DNA of 64,000 nt from Bradysia coprophila (GCF_014529535.1 NW_023503727.1:3534001-3598000), one strand, 5' to 3'. Positions 9,589 through 21,655 are shown, counted from the first letter of the stretch. A program made the numbers and translations. The notes: generated by a model from the sequence alone, not told the origin.

Positions 9589-12436
9589 ATGCCCAGTGCT
9601 AAAATGTCTAAATTTGAAGAATTAAGAGAGATTAAGAAAATACTTGAGAAAGGAATTAAAACGATCGACCGTTGGCTGAATAATGAAGAAATTGGTTCCA
9701 GAGTCATATATGCTGTGAATTTAACACTCATGAGAGAAGATCTCACGAAGAAATTAAAAAAAACCAACAAACTGTTGATTCAAATAGCAAAACGTATCAA
9801 GAAAGAGATCACTGATGATGATGATGATGATGATGATAATATGTCGAACGCATCGTATGACAACATCTCTCAAGAAGACACTAGTGAAATGTATAAGATT
9901 CTTCCGTTTCTTTTCCATGATTTCGCCAATTCTCATTTGTCTTTTTAAATGGTTTATTAGCTGCAACGGCTTCAATGCATCATCAGCAACAGATGCCAGT
10001 GAACAGGAAACTTATCAGTCATCAATGGCCGGCTACGAACAAGACGATACACTGGAAGAAATGAGTGAAGGACCTAAGTTTATCCCTAAGACAGCAATAG
10101 CAGACTATAAGGCGCCAGTTACAAGCAGCAATAAAGCTACAGTTTCACGTCGTTCTCCGGCAAAGAAACCTTCGTTGGAAAGCACGATACGAAGATCAGA
10201 ACGCGCGGCGTCGAAGAGGGCGACAGAAGCAATTCGAAAATTGTTCGAGAATATATTGCAAAGAACGAGAAATTTGAAGACAGAGTCTACCGAGGTAAGA
10301 CATTTAGCAGGGAGTGTGGGAGCAATAGACCCCTAAGACTCGGATCGGTTTCGGGTTGACTGTTTTCAATTCAAGTTGATCTGAACGTGATTTCGACATG
10401 AGTCTGAACTAACATTTTTGGTTCGGCTCGAACTTTACTGTCAGTTTTGACCCGAACCCGGACTTTTACCTTCAATTTTGACTCGAACCTGACCCGAACC
10501 TGAAATTTGTAGGTTTGATCAGATCGGGTTCGGGTTTAACCTAAAAACTTAGTTCAGGATCTAGTCGAAAATAGATTCCGGTCAGATCGAGTCCAACTCG
10601 TTCCGAGCATTAGTAGCACTATAACATGTAAAATAGACTCCCAATTGGATGTCTCACATTTGAGTGATCGTTCTTGGAGGTAAAGAGAGCTACGGTTACA
10701 GGCATGAGCGCCGACGGAGAAACCTCGGCGGCGGCTAGCCGAAAAAAAAAGCCTCAGTCCGAGAACCCAAATTTAAATTTTTTTTCAACTACATTCTATT
10801 CGGCCTTTGATTACCTCCCAAATGAAACAAAAATTACGAAAAACGGATGAAATTTGCTCGAGTTATATGTGAAATACACATAGGGCCCTAGTAGCGGCCT
10901 TAGGCCAAGGACCCAAATTTATTTTTTTTTTCAACAACATTCTATTCGGCATTCGATTACCTTCCAAATCAAACAAAAATTACGAAAAACGGATGAAATT
11001 TGCTTGAGTTATATGTAAAATACACATAGGGCCCTAGTATCGGCCTCAGTCCGAGGACCCAAATTTAATTTTTTTTTCAACTACATTCTATTCGGCCTTT
11101 GATTACCTCCCAAATGAAACAAAAATTACGAAAAACGGATGAAATTTGCTCGAGTTATATGTAAAATACACATAGGGCCCTAGTATCGGCCTCAGTCCGA
11201 GGACCCAAATTTAAATTTTTTTTCAACTACATTCTATTCGGTCTTTGATTACCTCCCAAATGAAACAAAAAATACGAAAAACGGATGAAATTTGCTCGAG
11301 TTATATGTAAAATACACATAGGGCCCTAGTAGTGGCCTTAGTCCAAGGACCCAAATTTATTTTTTTTCAACAACATTCTATTCGACCTTTGATTACCTTC
11401 CAAATGAAACAAAAATTACGAAAAACGGATGAAATTTACTCGAGTTATATGTGAAGTACACATAGGGCCCTAGTAGCATTTCCCTTCTAAGGCCCCAACT
11501 CACGGTCCACTCACCCGATTTTAAAAAACTTTTTTTCCTGGATTGGTATTGACAATACCTATCATTTGCCGTGTCATTTACATTTCCATCGTTTATTTTG
11601 CCATAAATATCACCAAAAGACCTTAAATCACTTAGGTGGCCCTAACTCACGAAGGGCCGACCCGAATATGCCCATCTTCGAACTTAGCCTCACTATTTCG
11701 ACTATCTTTCAGGGAAAAAAAAATTTTGAAATCGGATTTGATTTACTCAAGATATCGACGTGACAGACGGACAGACGGACAGACAAAATTTTTATTGCAG
11801 ATTCGTCATCTATGAACATAGGCAAACACTTTGCCCTTACCGTCTGCTTCGAATTCCATCAATTACATACGGCATCGTAATCCTATAAGCCCCTTTGTAC
11901 TTCGTACGGGGCTAAAAATTCAAAAAGTACTTGAGCTGCTTAGGATCAACAGGAATCTCGGTTTTCAAAATTATTTCACCCATTCACCTTTCGAAATCTT
12001 TATTTCATTTTCCAGCCGTTTCAAGCCGGCTTGAGCCGTGTTTTTGGCACCGGCTCGGCTGCGGCGCGGCTTGCTCAAAAATGGCCGGCGGCGGCTTGAT
12101 CGGCGGCTTATTTTCGGCGGCGCTCATGCCTGTACGGTTAGACGCAAATTGTTGACTTCGGTTTTTTGTGTACGTTTTCAGGACGATGAGGACTGGCGAC
12201 TAGGCGAATTCGCTTGGATTAAATTCAGTGAACGCTCGAAAAACCTTCCCGGAATCGTTTTGCCAGCAATGCATGGAATCAGAAGGGCTAGAACCATCAC
12301 ATTGAAAGGGGTGCTTTCGCTGTACAAATTCGTCATATACAGGTCGAAGTCACGAATCGACGATAAGCTGAAAGATGACAGATATATTACGGCTTTGGCA
12401 GAGTTCAACAGCAGAAATGACTGCAAATATAGATGA
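9589..12436 (+). CDS. Three-exon gene, lysine-rich protein with acidic tract and possible PWWP-like C-terminus
   Basis: Proposed exons are 9589-9890, 9961-10294 and 12182-12436, with compatible phases (2, then 0) and splice sites GTATAA...ttattag and GAG|GTAAGA...gttttcag. The product is 296 residues. Residues 1-75 are rich in Lys, Glu and Leu and probably helical, followed by a run of eight Asp encoded by a GAT repeat. The middle is basic (RRSPAKKP, RRSERAASKRATEA). Exon 3 reads DDEDWRLGEFAWIKFSERSK and then LPGIVLP, loosely like the start of a PWWP or other chromatin-reader fold; that is a guess. Intron 2 is 1.9 kb and almost entirely repeats. AATAAA lies at about 12554. The gene is convergent with GTF3C3. 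I do not recognise the family. Confidence 0.6.
10340..10590. repeat. CGAACC/GGTTCGG-rich low-complexity repeat in intron 2
   Basis: Many short copies of gacccgaacc and tcgggttcggg occur, resembling the block at 348-476. No coding potential. Confidence 0.5.
10685..12145 (-). mobile_element. GCCCCGTACGAAGTAC-family element, copy 1 (minus), with GC-rich inverted flanks
   Basis: Read on the minus strand, the core starts TAGCCCCGTACGAAGTACAA near 11926, continues through the conserved tgttcatagatgacgaatc and a GTCYGTC run, and ends in a minisatellite (10742-11480). Outside it lie GC-rich inverted sequences: gctacggttacaggcatgag at 10690 and ggcgctcatgcctgtacggt at 12120. Related copies lie at 18868-19990 and 59878-61324. 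The element fills intron 2 of the 9.6-kb gene. Its class is unclear. Confidence 0.6.
10742..11480. repeat. 146-bp minisatellite, five units
   Basis: The landmark tagggccctag recurs at 10881, 11027, 11173, 11319 and 11463. Each unit contains cggatgaaatttgctcgag, ctcagtccgaggaccc and cattctattcggc. It is the inverted counterpart of the array at 60381-61130. Confidence 0.9.
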
Positions 12437-12706
12437 AACGGACATTGGAGCATTGGAATTTATTTGATCGCAAACCCCTGTGTTGGAACTAGTCGAGATC
12501 ATTGTTGTAAATAGGATGTAAATTTTAGCATGGCTTTTACTGAGCGTTCCTTGATAGAAACTCGAATAAAATTTTACCCAAAAGACGACTGGACTTTTTG
12601 CAGATGGCAAGCGTATATTGCCCGTATAATTATGAAGAGTCCAAGGGTCTGTCCGTAACGAGTGAAATGTGATCATCAGGTCAACGAAACGCAAAAGCCC
12701 ATCCGC

Positions 12707-15488
12707 TCACACAACAATGTAATCGTACAAACACTTCCTGGCCAAATACAAATTTCCACTTTTCTTATAAATTAAGTGCAAATTGAAGGCGGCCTCCTTC
12801 TTCAGATCGAGATATTCCCGGTTCTTGTCGATCAACTCCGACGAGTAGCCGAGCACTTTGTTGTAATGATGAACGGCGATGTGATTGATGCCCAAATGAT
12901 GATGCAATCGTCCCAAATTGTAATGGACCTCATGCGGTGCGACATCTTCGCGCAGTTCCTGATATTTCGACGAATAAGACAGTGAATGGGCGATGATTGC
13001 ATGCTTCTTCTCGATGAATTTCTGTTGGCCCAAGTGTGAGTAGGTGATGGCAATGAGTAGTGCGAGCAGTGGAGATTTGGTCTTCTCGAAAATGCACATG
13101 TAATCGTTGATGGCGTATTTGTACGAGCCGGACAACAGGAAGTAATTGGCTCGAATCATTGCCGGTGTTATATGAAGCAATTCGACGCGCCGAAACAGTC
13201 GTAGCAAATATCGACTGTACCGGATGTCAATTGAAAATTGTAGCACGACATTGAATAGGTTCCATGCACGGGGTATGTCCATGTGCTTGTTCAACATCTC
13301 CTTACCAAGCACGTACGACAAATTACTGTCACGTGTGTAGATCGACGATAGGACAGCTAGGAAATCCAATTCCCGTGAATAGGCCGCATAGAATCGCCTC
13401 GATGTGTGCATCGTCAAAACGATCCTCTGCATCAGTAGAAACCGCTTCTGCTCGTAGCAGATGCTAATGATGTCGTTGAACAAGTTCCATTCGTTTTCCA
13501 ATGCTGGTTCGTTGTCCGACTTAATGAATTCCGGTACGTCTGTATCGTCAACCGGTTCCGAGTTGTTCACTCGATGCTCCTTGATCATCGCCACTTTGTT
13601 GGACATTTTGACAATTGATGCCGCGATGGTCATCTCGTCGCTGTTCCGTAATTTAATCGCATTCCGTGAGAGCAGGAAAAAACTGACGTCAACGTACTGG
13701 TCCATGTTACCCGTTTCTTTGAGCATAAAACACCGTTCGTACAGCACGCACGGATCGATGATTTCATTTTCCAGATCCTGTTCCAGAACGGTCATAGCGG
13801 CTGCATATTTCCCCTGCTTCTTCAACAGGGCCGACAACGTCAACCGAGCATCGAAGTGTTGCGGAGCCAATTTCACCACTTGCTGATACGATTCGATTGC
13901 TTCGTCAATTTGATTGATTACGCGGTAACATTCTGCGTGCCGTAGCCACACCGCTGCCAAACTATAATTTTGACTTTTGACCAACGGAATCAGCAACCTC
14001 AACGCCTCGCGATATTTTTCCTCTTTCATTAACGCTTCAGCGATGTCCAAATAACAGTCGCCCGCCTCTTCCACATCGATGAATTTGGTGATGTTATCGA
14101 AGAGGTAGTCGAACAAATGGAAGGCACGCAAATGCACCATACTGACAATCAGCTTCGACCGAAAGTCCAAGTTGATCGAATCGGGAATGTCGCACATGGT
14201 GATGTACATATCCGTAGCGGCAGCATCTTCGTTGATCACAATATTGAGACCGGCGTGAACGCATAGAACGTCTAGCACTGTCTTGTACGATCCAGTCGAT
14301 ATCAGCAGTTCCAGGTACATGTGAAGGTCCTCCAATTTGAACTGATTCGGTATTTTGTCGTACGCACAGTTCAGTGCAGACAGCGCCTTCTGCATTTTAT
14401 TCTCCTCGACAAACTTTTTCGCAACATACTTGGCACGTTCCATCAGAAAGTCTCCCGATTCGGGCGGTATCACCGACAGCATACTGAACGTACATCGGAA
14501 CGCTAATTTATCTTCGCCGATTGATTCTAGCAGTTCAATGCGACGAAGTCGTAGCTCTAAATTCCGCGGATGGAATTTACTGGCCTTGGCATAGCAGTTG
14601 ATTGCTTGCTTCACATTTCCTACAAAAAATGGGAAATGAAATTCTGGTCAAACCGTTCTGCGAGAATCAGTAATCGTTACCCTGTTCGATAGCCAATTGG
14701 GCTATGCGAATCCATTGGTCCATGTCGCTGGGATTTAAATGGGCCGCAATCAACGAGAATTGCATGTACTTCTCGACATTGTTTTCGTGTATCTGAGCCA
14801 ACGTTAAGAACGGTTCATGGTTCAGCGGAACCTGTCGAATGATTTCAAAGCAAAGTTTTTCGGCCAACGCAGTCTGACCGCGGGCATAACAGAGATTCGC
14901 TTCACCCATCAGTCCCTGTCAACGCAAATGTGAACTTCAATCGAAACTCTGAATCAAAAGGCGAATTCGAAAGTTTACCTGCAATGCCGGTGGTAACATA
15001 CACCGACGTCGTGTCACTTTACCCTCTTTGTTCACTGAGCGACCCGTCAAATTGCCACGGAACGCATCACGGCGCGATTGAAACAGTTCGTTGGTGAAAT
15101 CATTGCTCGAATTTGAGGATGCTGTTGCGGTCACCGGTTCTTCTGGCACTTCGATTTCCTCTTCGACTATTTCATCCGTTTCGTCAATGATCATATCGTC
15201 CAGAACGCCCATCTGTGCATTGTAATCGGAGAAATCGATTTCGCCGTTGATGAGCTTTTTGATGAGAATCTCTTCGTGTTCGGGAAGAATTGGCTGTGCG
15301 GTGTACGATGATGTAGACGCAATAACCGATGATCGTGTTAGGTTTGGATCGCAGGTACCTTCGTCGGGTGTAACGACCCGAAATTGCGATATCTCGTTTT
15401 CCAGTAAGTCTTCCGTTTCAACTTCTTCAATGACCACATCGTCAGTCTCCATCTCCATGTAAATATCATCACTGTCCTCGTCATCCAT
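12707..15488 (-). CDS. GTF3C3: General transcription factor 3C polypeptide 3 (TFIIIC TPR subunit), three exons
   Basis: Exons on the minus strand are 15488-14979, 14915-14681 and 14619-12707 (510, 235 and 1913 nt). This gives 885 residues with matching phases and canonical GT-AG introns of 63 and 61 bp. Residues 1-150 are acidic (MDDEDSDDIYMEMETDDVVI). The first intron splits LPPALQ|GLMGEANLCYARG, which opens the TPR region. Further TPR-like helices run through residues 170-450 (AECYRVINQIDEAIESYQQV, followed by PQHFDARL) and again near the C-terminus (LGRLHHHLGINHIAVHHYNK). Human GTF3C3 (TFIIIC102, yeast Tfc4) is about the same length. It scaffolds the tauA half of TFIIIC on A-box promoters and recruits TFIIIB for RNA polymerase III. 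The N-terminal acidic region followed by two TPR arrays matches that family well. Confidence 0.93.
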
Positions 15489-16082
15489 TTTTCGGACGTT
15501 ATCTCACAAACATTATCAGGATGTTACAAAATGTGTGGAACAATTCTCAGTGTGTAAAAAATGTAAATAAACAAAGCACCGCCGATGACAGTTCGACGAG
15601 AAAATATTCTTCTTGAAATAATGTCGCTCAGTCGGTTTGGTCTTTTTTGCTATAAAAACAGTGGATTCGTTGACTTTTTACGAGAGTCAAAAGGTGCGCC
15701 GAAGTGAGGTTCAGGCAAGGGATTTTTCAGGTTCGGAAATTGATCTGTCCAGAAAAATTGTAGTCACCCAAAGTCTCGCCCAAAGTTAGCAAAAAGCATT
15801 TTTCTACAGAAAACTTATGTTTAAGAGATTTTAGGAGTATTTTTTGAAATTTTAGGGGTTTTAGGACATTTGAGGAGGTGGGTCTGCAAATATTCACAGA
15901 ATTCTTTACCACCGTAATGTTTTGGAGAGAGTTTTGCTGCAACATGATGCAAACAAATTCAAGATGATGCTACATCACCTTAAAGTAGGGATGCGCATCT
16001 GCATTACCTTCAGAATTTAAATACTTTACCAACTGTTACCAAAGTATAGAAACACTGAAGGTATCGCAAATGCACAGTTATG
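15489..16082. other. Upstream region of GTF3C3; no gene recognised
   Basis: AT-rich DNA between the GTF3C3 start and a hAT-type element. No convincing open frame was found. The promoter of GTF3C3 must lie near 15490-15600 but shows no diagnostic motif. Confidence 0.4.
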
Positions 16083-18098
16083 CAGGGCCTTTTATAACAT
16101 ACAAGCTCGGAGGAAAAATCCACCCCAGTCCCACATCGTTCCACCCCACTTTTTATAAATCCACCCCAGTGCACCCCACTTTTTACAAATCCTCCATACA
16201 AAAATTGTAATGAGAGTGCTGTATAGCATCTATCATAAAATTTGCTCAAGGACCATATTTTGTGAAAAAAAGTCTCGCTGCGCGGCATAAATTCTAGAAT
16301 TTTATTTCAGTATTAGGTACTTCTGTGCTTTTGAGAGCTGTTATGATGTGTTCATCGATAGATAATCTGATTCAGAACCGGAAAATAATCGCAATTAACT
16401 TAGTAAGTTTTTAACATCTATTTTTTATTGATGTAGAACGCTTTTCTGATACAGATCTGTGTGTTTGGAAAAATATGGTCTAAGATCTTCACTAATCTCC
16501 ACAGAAAAAAAAATATTTTTTTTGAAAAAATTCGATTTTACGTGCATTTTTCATAGTTGGGAACGGTTGTGACCTCTTGGGAAGTACAAAGTACAACTTG
16601 AGTGATCATTTATTGACTGCAAATGAATGGCGAACGGTTCTGTTCATTTTATAAAGTCAATTTAATGAGGTTTTCCCACGGCAGAGTAAAAGTAACCCAG
16701 GCAGGAGCGCGCAGGAGCGCTTGTTTGACTAGGGACCTGAATAATCTAGTAGCCGTATGTTTTTTGCGAATTAAATTTTTCAATTTATGTCAGTGTTCAT
16801 TTGAGTTCATTTTCATACAGTGTATTAAGTCCATCATTTGACGTTTCAATAATGAACCGCTCCTGCCAGGTTTACTTTTACTCTGCCGTGGGTTTTCCAC
16901 CTTCTACGAAGTAGGACGAAAGCTACATTTTCAAGGCCAATGATGGGATCGGACCGTTTTGGGCCTTACATTTTCATCGCTTTACTCCTGTTTCACGACC
17001 AAAAATAAGTTGAAAGCACTGAAAAATATGGGTTTACTGGTCAGAAATTTTACTTCGACTACATTTTTGACTTGCACCACAATTTATTTGGAGTGTATTA
17101 TATTAGGAACGACAGAGGCCAAGTCGAGCTACACTTCCATGGATAAGCCAGCAGGAATGTCCAAACGTTTACCATATTTTGAGTCAAAAGTCTAGAACGG
17201 GCTGCGGCGCTTACCGATGATTATACTTTTAATAAAGGTTTACCAGAGACCTATTTTCCTACAACATTTCAACTTTTAGAAACATTTCTATCTCGAGCTA
17301 TCGCAAAGAAACTGTTTTCGCGACCCCTTGACATGTTACTACTTTTCACGTGTTCACTCTGAAAATGGGAAACTAACACGAAAAGTAAAAAATACCTATT
17401 TCTTAGAATTGAAAGACGATTCAAACGAGCCCGGATCGCCGAACCATTGTACCCGATTTTCACCGAAATTGGTTGAAGTTTTGGCGATAGGTTTTTTCCA
17501 AGGTGAAATGAAATGTCAAACCGTCATCCATAGAGCCATAACCTCAACACTATTAACAATGTAATTGTCAAAATAACAAAGAAAAATAAGTTGTGGTTAT
17601 GGTTCTATCGAGGGTTCTATGGGTGACATCAGTTCGTGTTCTGTTCATTTTGTTCGGCTTAACCGTTGCTTGGAAGAAATCTATATCATTCTTAATAGTA
17701 GATTATTCACCTTTGTCCTCATGTTTGTTTAGACACTTGAGGAGTTATTGCATGAGCCGAAGGCGAATGTTATAACCCCAAGTGTTTAAACAAACATGTG
17801 GACAGAGGTGAATACGCTATTTTATCTACGGCGAAATAATAGCACTTTTTCACTGCTATTATTTCACCTAGGTAGAGAAATGTCAATTTTTTATATCAAT
17901 TTAGTATGACCACGCATATGACGGAAAAATTTCGCCTTCGGCGCTTAAAAGCACAATTTTCATGTTTTTCAAAATCTAAATATTTCACGTAGCAACCAGG
18001 TTAAAAATCGACGCGTCTAAAACGGGCCCCTTTGCTAAAAGAAATAGGGCCCCTAAAATAATTTCCACCCCAGTCAAAAATGCTTATAAAAGGCTCTG
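16083..18098. mobile_element. Non-autonomous hAT-type element, 2.0 kb
   Basis: The 8-bp target duplication CAGTTATG is at 16075-16082 and 18099-18106. The inverted ends are CAGGGCCTTTTATAA and TTATAAAAGGCTCTG. TCCACCCCAGT follows each end. A CAGRG terminus and an 8-bp duplication are the hAT signature. No transposase frame is present. Inside are a nested MITE (16677-16890), an imperfect hairpin at 17699-17815 (cacctttgtcctcatgtttg against its inverted copy) and a small hairpin at 17842-17877. Confidence 0.9.
16677..16890. mobile_element. MITE, CACGGCAGAG family, copy 3, nested in a hAT-type element
   Basis: The ends are CACGGCAGAGTAAAAGTA and its inverse. The 8-bp target duplication GGTTTTCC is at 16669-16676 and 16891-16898. 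An internal 10-bp duplication (gcaggagcgc twice) near the left end distinguishes this copy. Confidence 0.93.
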
Positions 18099-18106
18099 CA
18101 GTTATG

Positions 18107-18867
18107 CACGGATCCGTACTTTCAGGGGTGTCGGGGAATCTCGCACACGCGATCATAGTATGCGTCCTTTTACGACATGTAACGAAAAGTCATGACTGTG
18201 CGAGATTCATCACTTAGAGGTGAATCTCGCACACCATGAATTTGTGTGGTGTGCGAGATTACCCTACCCCCTTTCAGGTGTTACGTTGCATCATATTGAA
18301 TATGTTTGTATGAAGTTGCAGCTAGTGCCTAGTGGTGAGGTGAATTCGATTCCAAAGATTTCTTACAAACTAAACAGGCGCAACATTCATGACAAGAAAA
18401 TATGACAATGGCAACAAAAATGAATCAACTGAAAGTCGGGATCCATATTTTCTCTGATCCATTATCTTCCGTATTTATGGACTTTGAGCTATACTACAAC
18501 AAAATCTATTTTGTATTGAAAGCTAGCACATTTGTGGTGGTTATTGGTATATTACACTTTTCAAAAATGATTTTTCCTAAAAGATATCAGAGGAAAAACG
18601 ATGAGAAACGTCCAAATGTAGACTTTAGTTTCAGCATCCATGCCACCTAGTTCATATAAAATTGCGTTGAAGTTTGTCAAACAAAAAATATTTTGTGCAC
18701 GCGCGAAACAGTCAAATGTCAAATGTCAACATCAATCAGATGGTTTCATCTAATGTAAACAAACACACATAATTTTCGTCGCAAGAATTAAATGGTTAAA
18801 GTACACAAATGGACCGACTTATCCACTGTATTTTGGCAAACACACTTTGCACATGAGGTGAAGACAT
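18107..18867. other. Repeat remnants, no gene
   Basis: 18130-18265 holds several copies of tctcgcacac/gtgtgcgaga in both orientations. 18575-18760 (agatatcagaggaaa, gtttcagcatcca, aaattgcgtt) matches 26605-26790, so it is a dispersed repeat. Confidence 0.5.
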
Positions 18868-19990
18868 TTTTAGCCCCGTACGAAGTACTGGGGGCTTATA
18901 AGATTAATATGCCGTTTGTAACACGTCGAATTGGAAGCAGACAGTAAGGTCAAAGCATTTGGTTATGTTCATAGATGACGAATCCGCAATAAAAAAAATG
19001 TCCGTCCGTCCGTCCGTCCGTGACCCCTCTAGCTTGAGTAAATCACAACCTTTTTTCAAAATTCTTTTTTTTCCCCGATTGGTATCGACAAAAGTAAGGT
19101 CAAGTTCGAAAATGGGCATGGTAGGGTCGGCCCCTCCAGAGCTAGGGCCCTATAGGTGTTTTTCAGTCTTTCGACAATATCTACCGAAATACGCACGCAA
19201 TAGCTGCGTGTGACATACCAAATGAAAGGTTTTGACGAGTAGAACAAAGTTGCTGAACATTGTTTTTGGGTAAGATGCAACGTGGGCTTGTTGGGAGGGC
19301 TCAAAGGTGGTTCCTCGGCCCTAAGTGTGTTTTGCACATAAATCGAGTAAATCTCATCCGATTTTGCTAGATTTAGTTTTTTATGGAAGGTAATTGAATA
19401 CCGCAAAAAACGTGGCGAAAAAAGTTTAAAATTTGGGCCCTTGGACTAAGGCCGCTACTCGGCCCTAAGTGTTTTTTGCACATAAATCGAGTAAATCTCA
19501 TCCGATTTTGCTAGTTTTTGTTTCATTTGAGAGATAATGGAATGCCGAATAGAATTATAGCAAAAAAAGTTTTAAATTTGGGCTCTTGGTCTAAGGCCGC
19601 TACTCGGCCCTAAGTGTTTTTTGCACATAAATCGAATAAATATCATCCGAGTTTGCTAATTTTTGTTTTATTTGAGAGGTAATTGAATACCCAATAGAAA
19701 GTTGGCAAAAAATTTTGGGTTTCTAAAATAATGTCGTAAATTGTTGGTTTTATTTGAGAGGTACTTCGTACGGGCTTTCGTAATTGCGCTATGCGCAATT
19801 TAAAAAATGAACAGTTTCAGTAAATTTGACAATAATGCCCAACTTGACTTGCATTTTGGTAACAGACTCATTATTAGAGGGTTGTAGACGTATTAGGGTT
19901 CCGGGCTTATTAGGGCTACGGACGTATTATGGTTGCGGACGAAATAGGATTACGGGTTGTACGGGGCTAAGTCGCAGCAAACGCTCCGAC
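18868..19990 (+). mobile_element. GCCCCGTACGAAGTAC-family element, copy 2 (divergent)
   Basis: It begins TTTTTAGCCCCGTACGAAGTAC-like at 18868. It carries tgttcatagatgacgaatcc, a run of GTCC tetranucleotides, three minisatellite units of about 145 bp (tcggccctaag at 19315, 19459 and 19604), and the palindrome aattgcgctatgcgcaatt near 19783-19801. An inverted gtacggggcta lies at 19966. A hairpin near the 3' end would suit a Helitron-type element, but I cannot confirm the ends. Confidence 0.6.
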
Positions 19991-20189
19991 TGTTCTGATG
20001 CCTTGTTTTAATTTTTTTTAAATCAAAAGCTTTCACAATTCTAATTTAAAAACAGAGCAACAGGAAAAATCATTTTCATGACCTTGTAAACGTCAGACAC
20101 GATCCCAACTGTCAGACATGTCGAAAAATATCGAATGAATTGAACGAACGATTTTCATATAAAAATCAGTAAATTGAACGCAGATTGAG

Positions 20190-20320
20190 GTTAAGGACTA
20201 CTTGACGAAAAATTAAGTGGTGTTACGTTGACAAATTTGTTCGGTAAAACTTCAAAGTGAGGTTGTGTTGGCTTCTCTGTGGATGACGATTGACATTTTG
20301 AACGGCCTTGGAAGAGACCT
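20190..20320. repeat. Mobile-element end abutting a gene remnant
   Basis: The stretch gtgaggttgtgttggcttctctgtggatgacg...ccttggaagagacctat resembles the inverted form of 17480-17560 (gataggttttttccaaggtg...gtcatccatagagcc). Similarity stops at about 20320, exactly where coding-like sequence begins. Confidence 0.5.
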
Positions 20321-21060
20321 ATACAGAAGGTTGCCATCGATCTGATGATGAAGAATCTTTCGATATCTGGAAATGCTGAAACGTGTTCAGAAGCTGTGTT
20401 GAATGCTATTCGTAAGAAAAACAGCGGACAAATCTTCACTAATTGATTCGTGTGTATTTTAGCCTACACATGCCAAAACAGTGCTCCGCTGTTGAAAGAC
20501 GTAGCAATGCAGATTTGTAATATAATCGTGTCCGTATTGGATTCAGGCACAACTAATTCCTCGATACGTTTAGCACCTTTTAATGCACTCCTAGACTGTT
20601 TCACCTACTTGAAGCCAGTTTTTCGTACCGCATCTGAAATGAAGGCCGTATCTGCTATTTTACGTCGCAAAACGACGGATTGTTCAGCAATTCTTGCTGG
20701 AATAATTGACAATGAAAGAAGATAAGTAGGTATGGCCAGTCCATACAAGTCGGAGCACATACGAATTTGCATGGCGCCCCCTCAAACGAACACATTTCTA
20801 GTGCAAATTTCCACTAGAAATGAGTTCGTTTGAGGTGGCGCCATGCAAATCCGTATGTGCTCCGGCTAGAACAAATTTGAACGTTTGGCCATACCTATCT
20901 ATTTACTTTCATTGATAATTGACTGTTCCAATTATCTGCTTGAATTCCGATATGTCTCATTTGAAGAGAATTTGACTGCAACGCGCAAACGTTCAAGAAG
21001 CACCGACTTGGATGCGGCTTCCCCCCAGTCAAATGCATCAAAACTTATAAAAATAAAATA
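20321..21060 (+). pseudogene. Two-exon gene remnant split by a hAT-type MITE
   Basis: A coding-like exon ends at 20411 before a 51-bp intron (gtaagaaaaac...gtattttag). The frame resumes at 20463 in the right phase (PYTCQNSAPLLKDVAMQICN and onward). It stays open to IAGIID-like sequence at 20709, where a MITE is inserted. Beyond the MITE and its 8-bp duplication, the same frame continues from 20923 for 45 codons to a TAA at 21058-21060, with a basic tail (ATRKRSRSTDLDAASPQ). The 5' side is truncated by repeat sequence. I do not recognise the family; the helix-rich middle could be a HEAT-like fragment. It is probably a dead gene, since reading into the MITE gives a stop at 20725. Confidence 0.55.
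20710..20914. mobile_element. hAT-type MITE, 205 bp, inserted in coding sequence
   Basis: The 8-bp target duplication ATAATTGA is at 20702-20709 and 20915-20922. The ends are CAATGAAAG and CTTTCATTG, with inverted arms through GTAGGTATGGCC and GGAGCACATACG.ATTTGCAT. It sits in the open frame of the preceding gene remnant. Confidence 0.93.
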
Positions 21061-21176
21061 AACTTAGGAAACTGAGTCTGATAAATGCGGCAAACAAAAA
21101 GAAAAAAAAATTGAAAAGCAAGGGCAAGGGAAATGGTAGAAGTGGTGAATGAAAACATGACTTGAATTTTCGAGAA

Positions 21177-21340
21177 ATTGTATGACATCTCGCAAGAAGA
21201 CACTAGTGAAACGTATAAGATTCTTCCGTTTCTTTTCCATGATTTCGCCAATTCTCATTTGTCTTTTTAAATGGTTATTAGCTTCAATGCATCATCAGCA
21301 ACAGATGCCAGTGAACAGGGAAGTTATCAGTCACAAAACA
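21177..21340 (+). repeat. Duplicated fragment of the 9.6-kb gene (exon 1 end, intron 1, exon 2 start)
   Basis: About 160 bp match 9860-10020: caagaagacactagtgaaa, gattcttccgtttcttttcc, catgatttcgccaattctca and aacagatgccagtgaacagg. The copy includes the intron, so it arose at DNA level. Several substitutions and a deletion (tagctgcaacggcttc shortened to tagcttc) show it is old. Confidence 0.85.
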
Positions 21341-21580
21341 ATGATCAAAGTATTTTCAATCTTGTACTTCAATTTTTTTAACATCCATTTTACTACATAA
21401 TAGGTCATACTACCCAGAGCTTGTCATTATTATTGTGGTCGTTATCGATAACAGATGAATGTGACAGGTTAAGTGCTATTGAAATGGAACTTTTGGTGCA
21501 GTGATAAAAATGCATAATTTTACATTCAGTCCACTAAAGGATAAAGAATAAACCAAAAAAATATTTTTTAAATATTGTTT

Positions 21581-21597
21581 TTTATTGAAACTTTATT
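21581..21597 (-). terminator. Poly(A) signals of the cysteine-rich peptide gene
   Basis: On the minus strand two AATAAA hexamers lie at 21597-21592 and 21586-21581, about 60-75 nt past the TAA at 21656. This is a normal spacing for a short 3' UTR. Confidence 0.65.
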
Positions 21598-21655
21598 TAT
21601 GTCTGCAGTAGCTCAAATAATGTAGTACTGGTGTCGAGCTGGTGCCAGCGGAATG

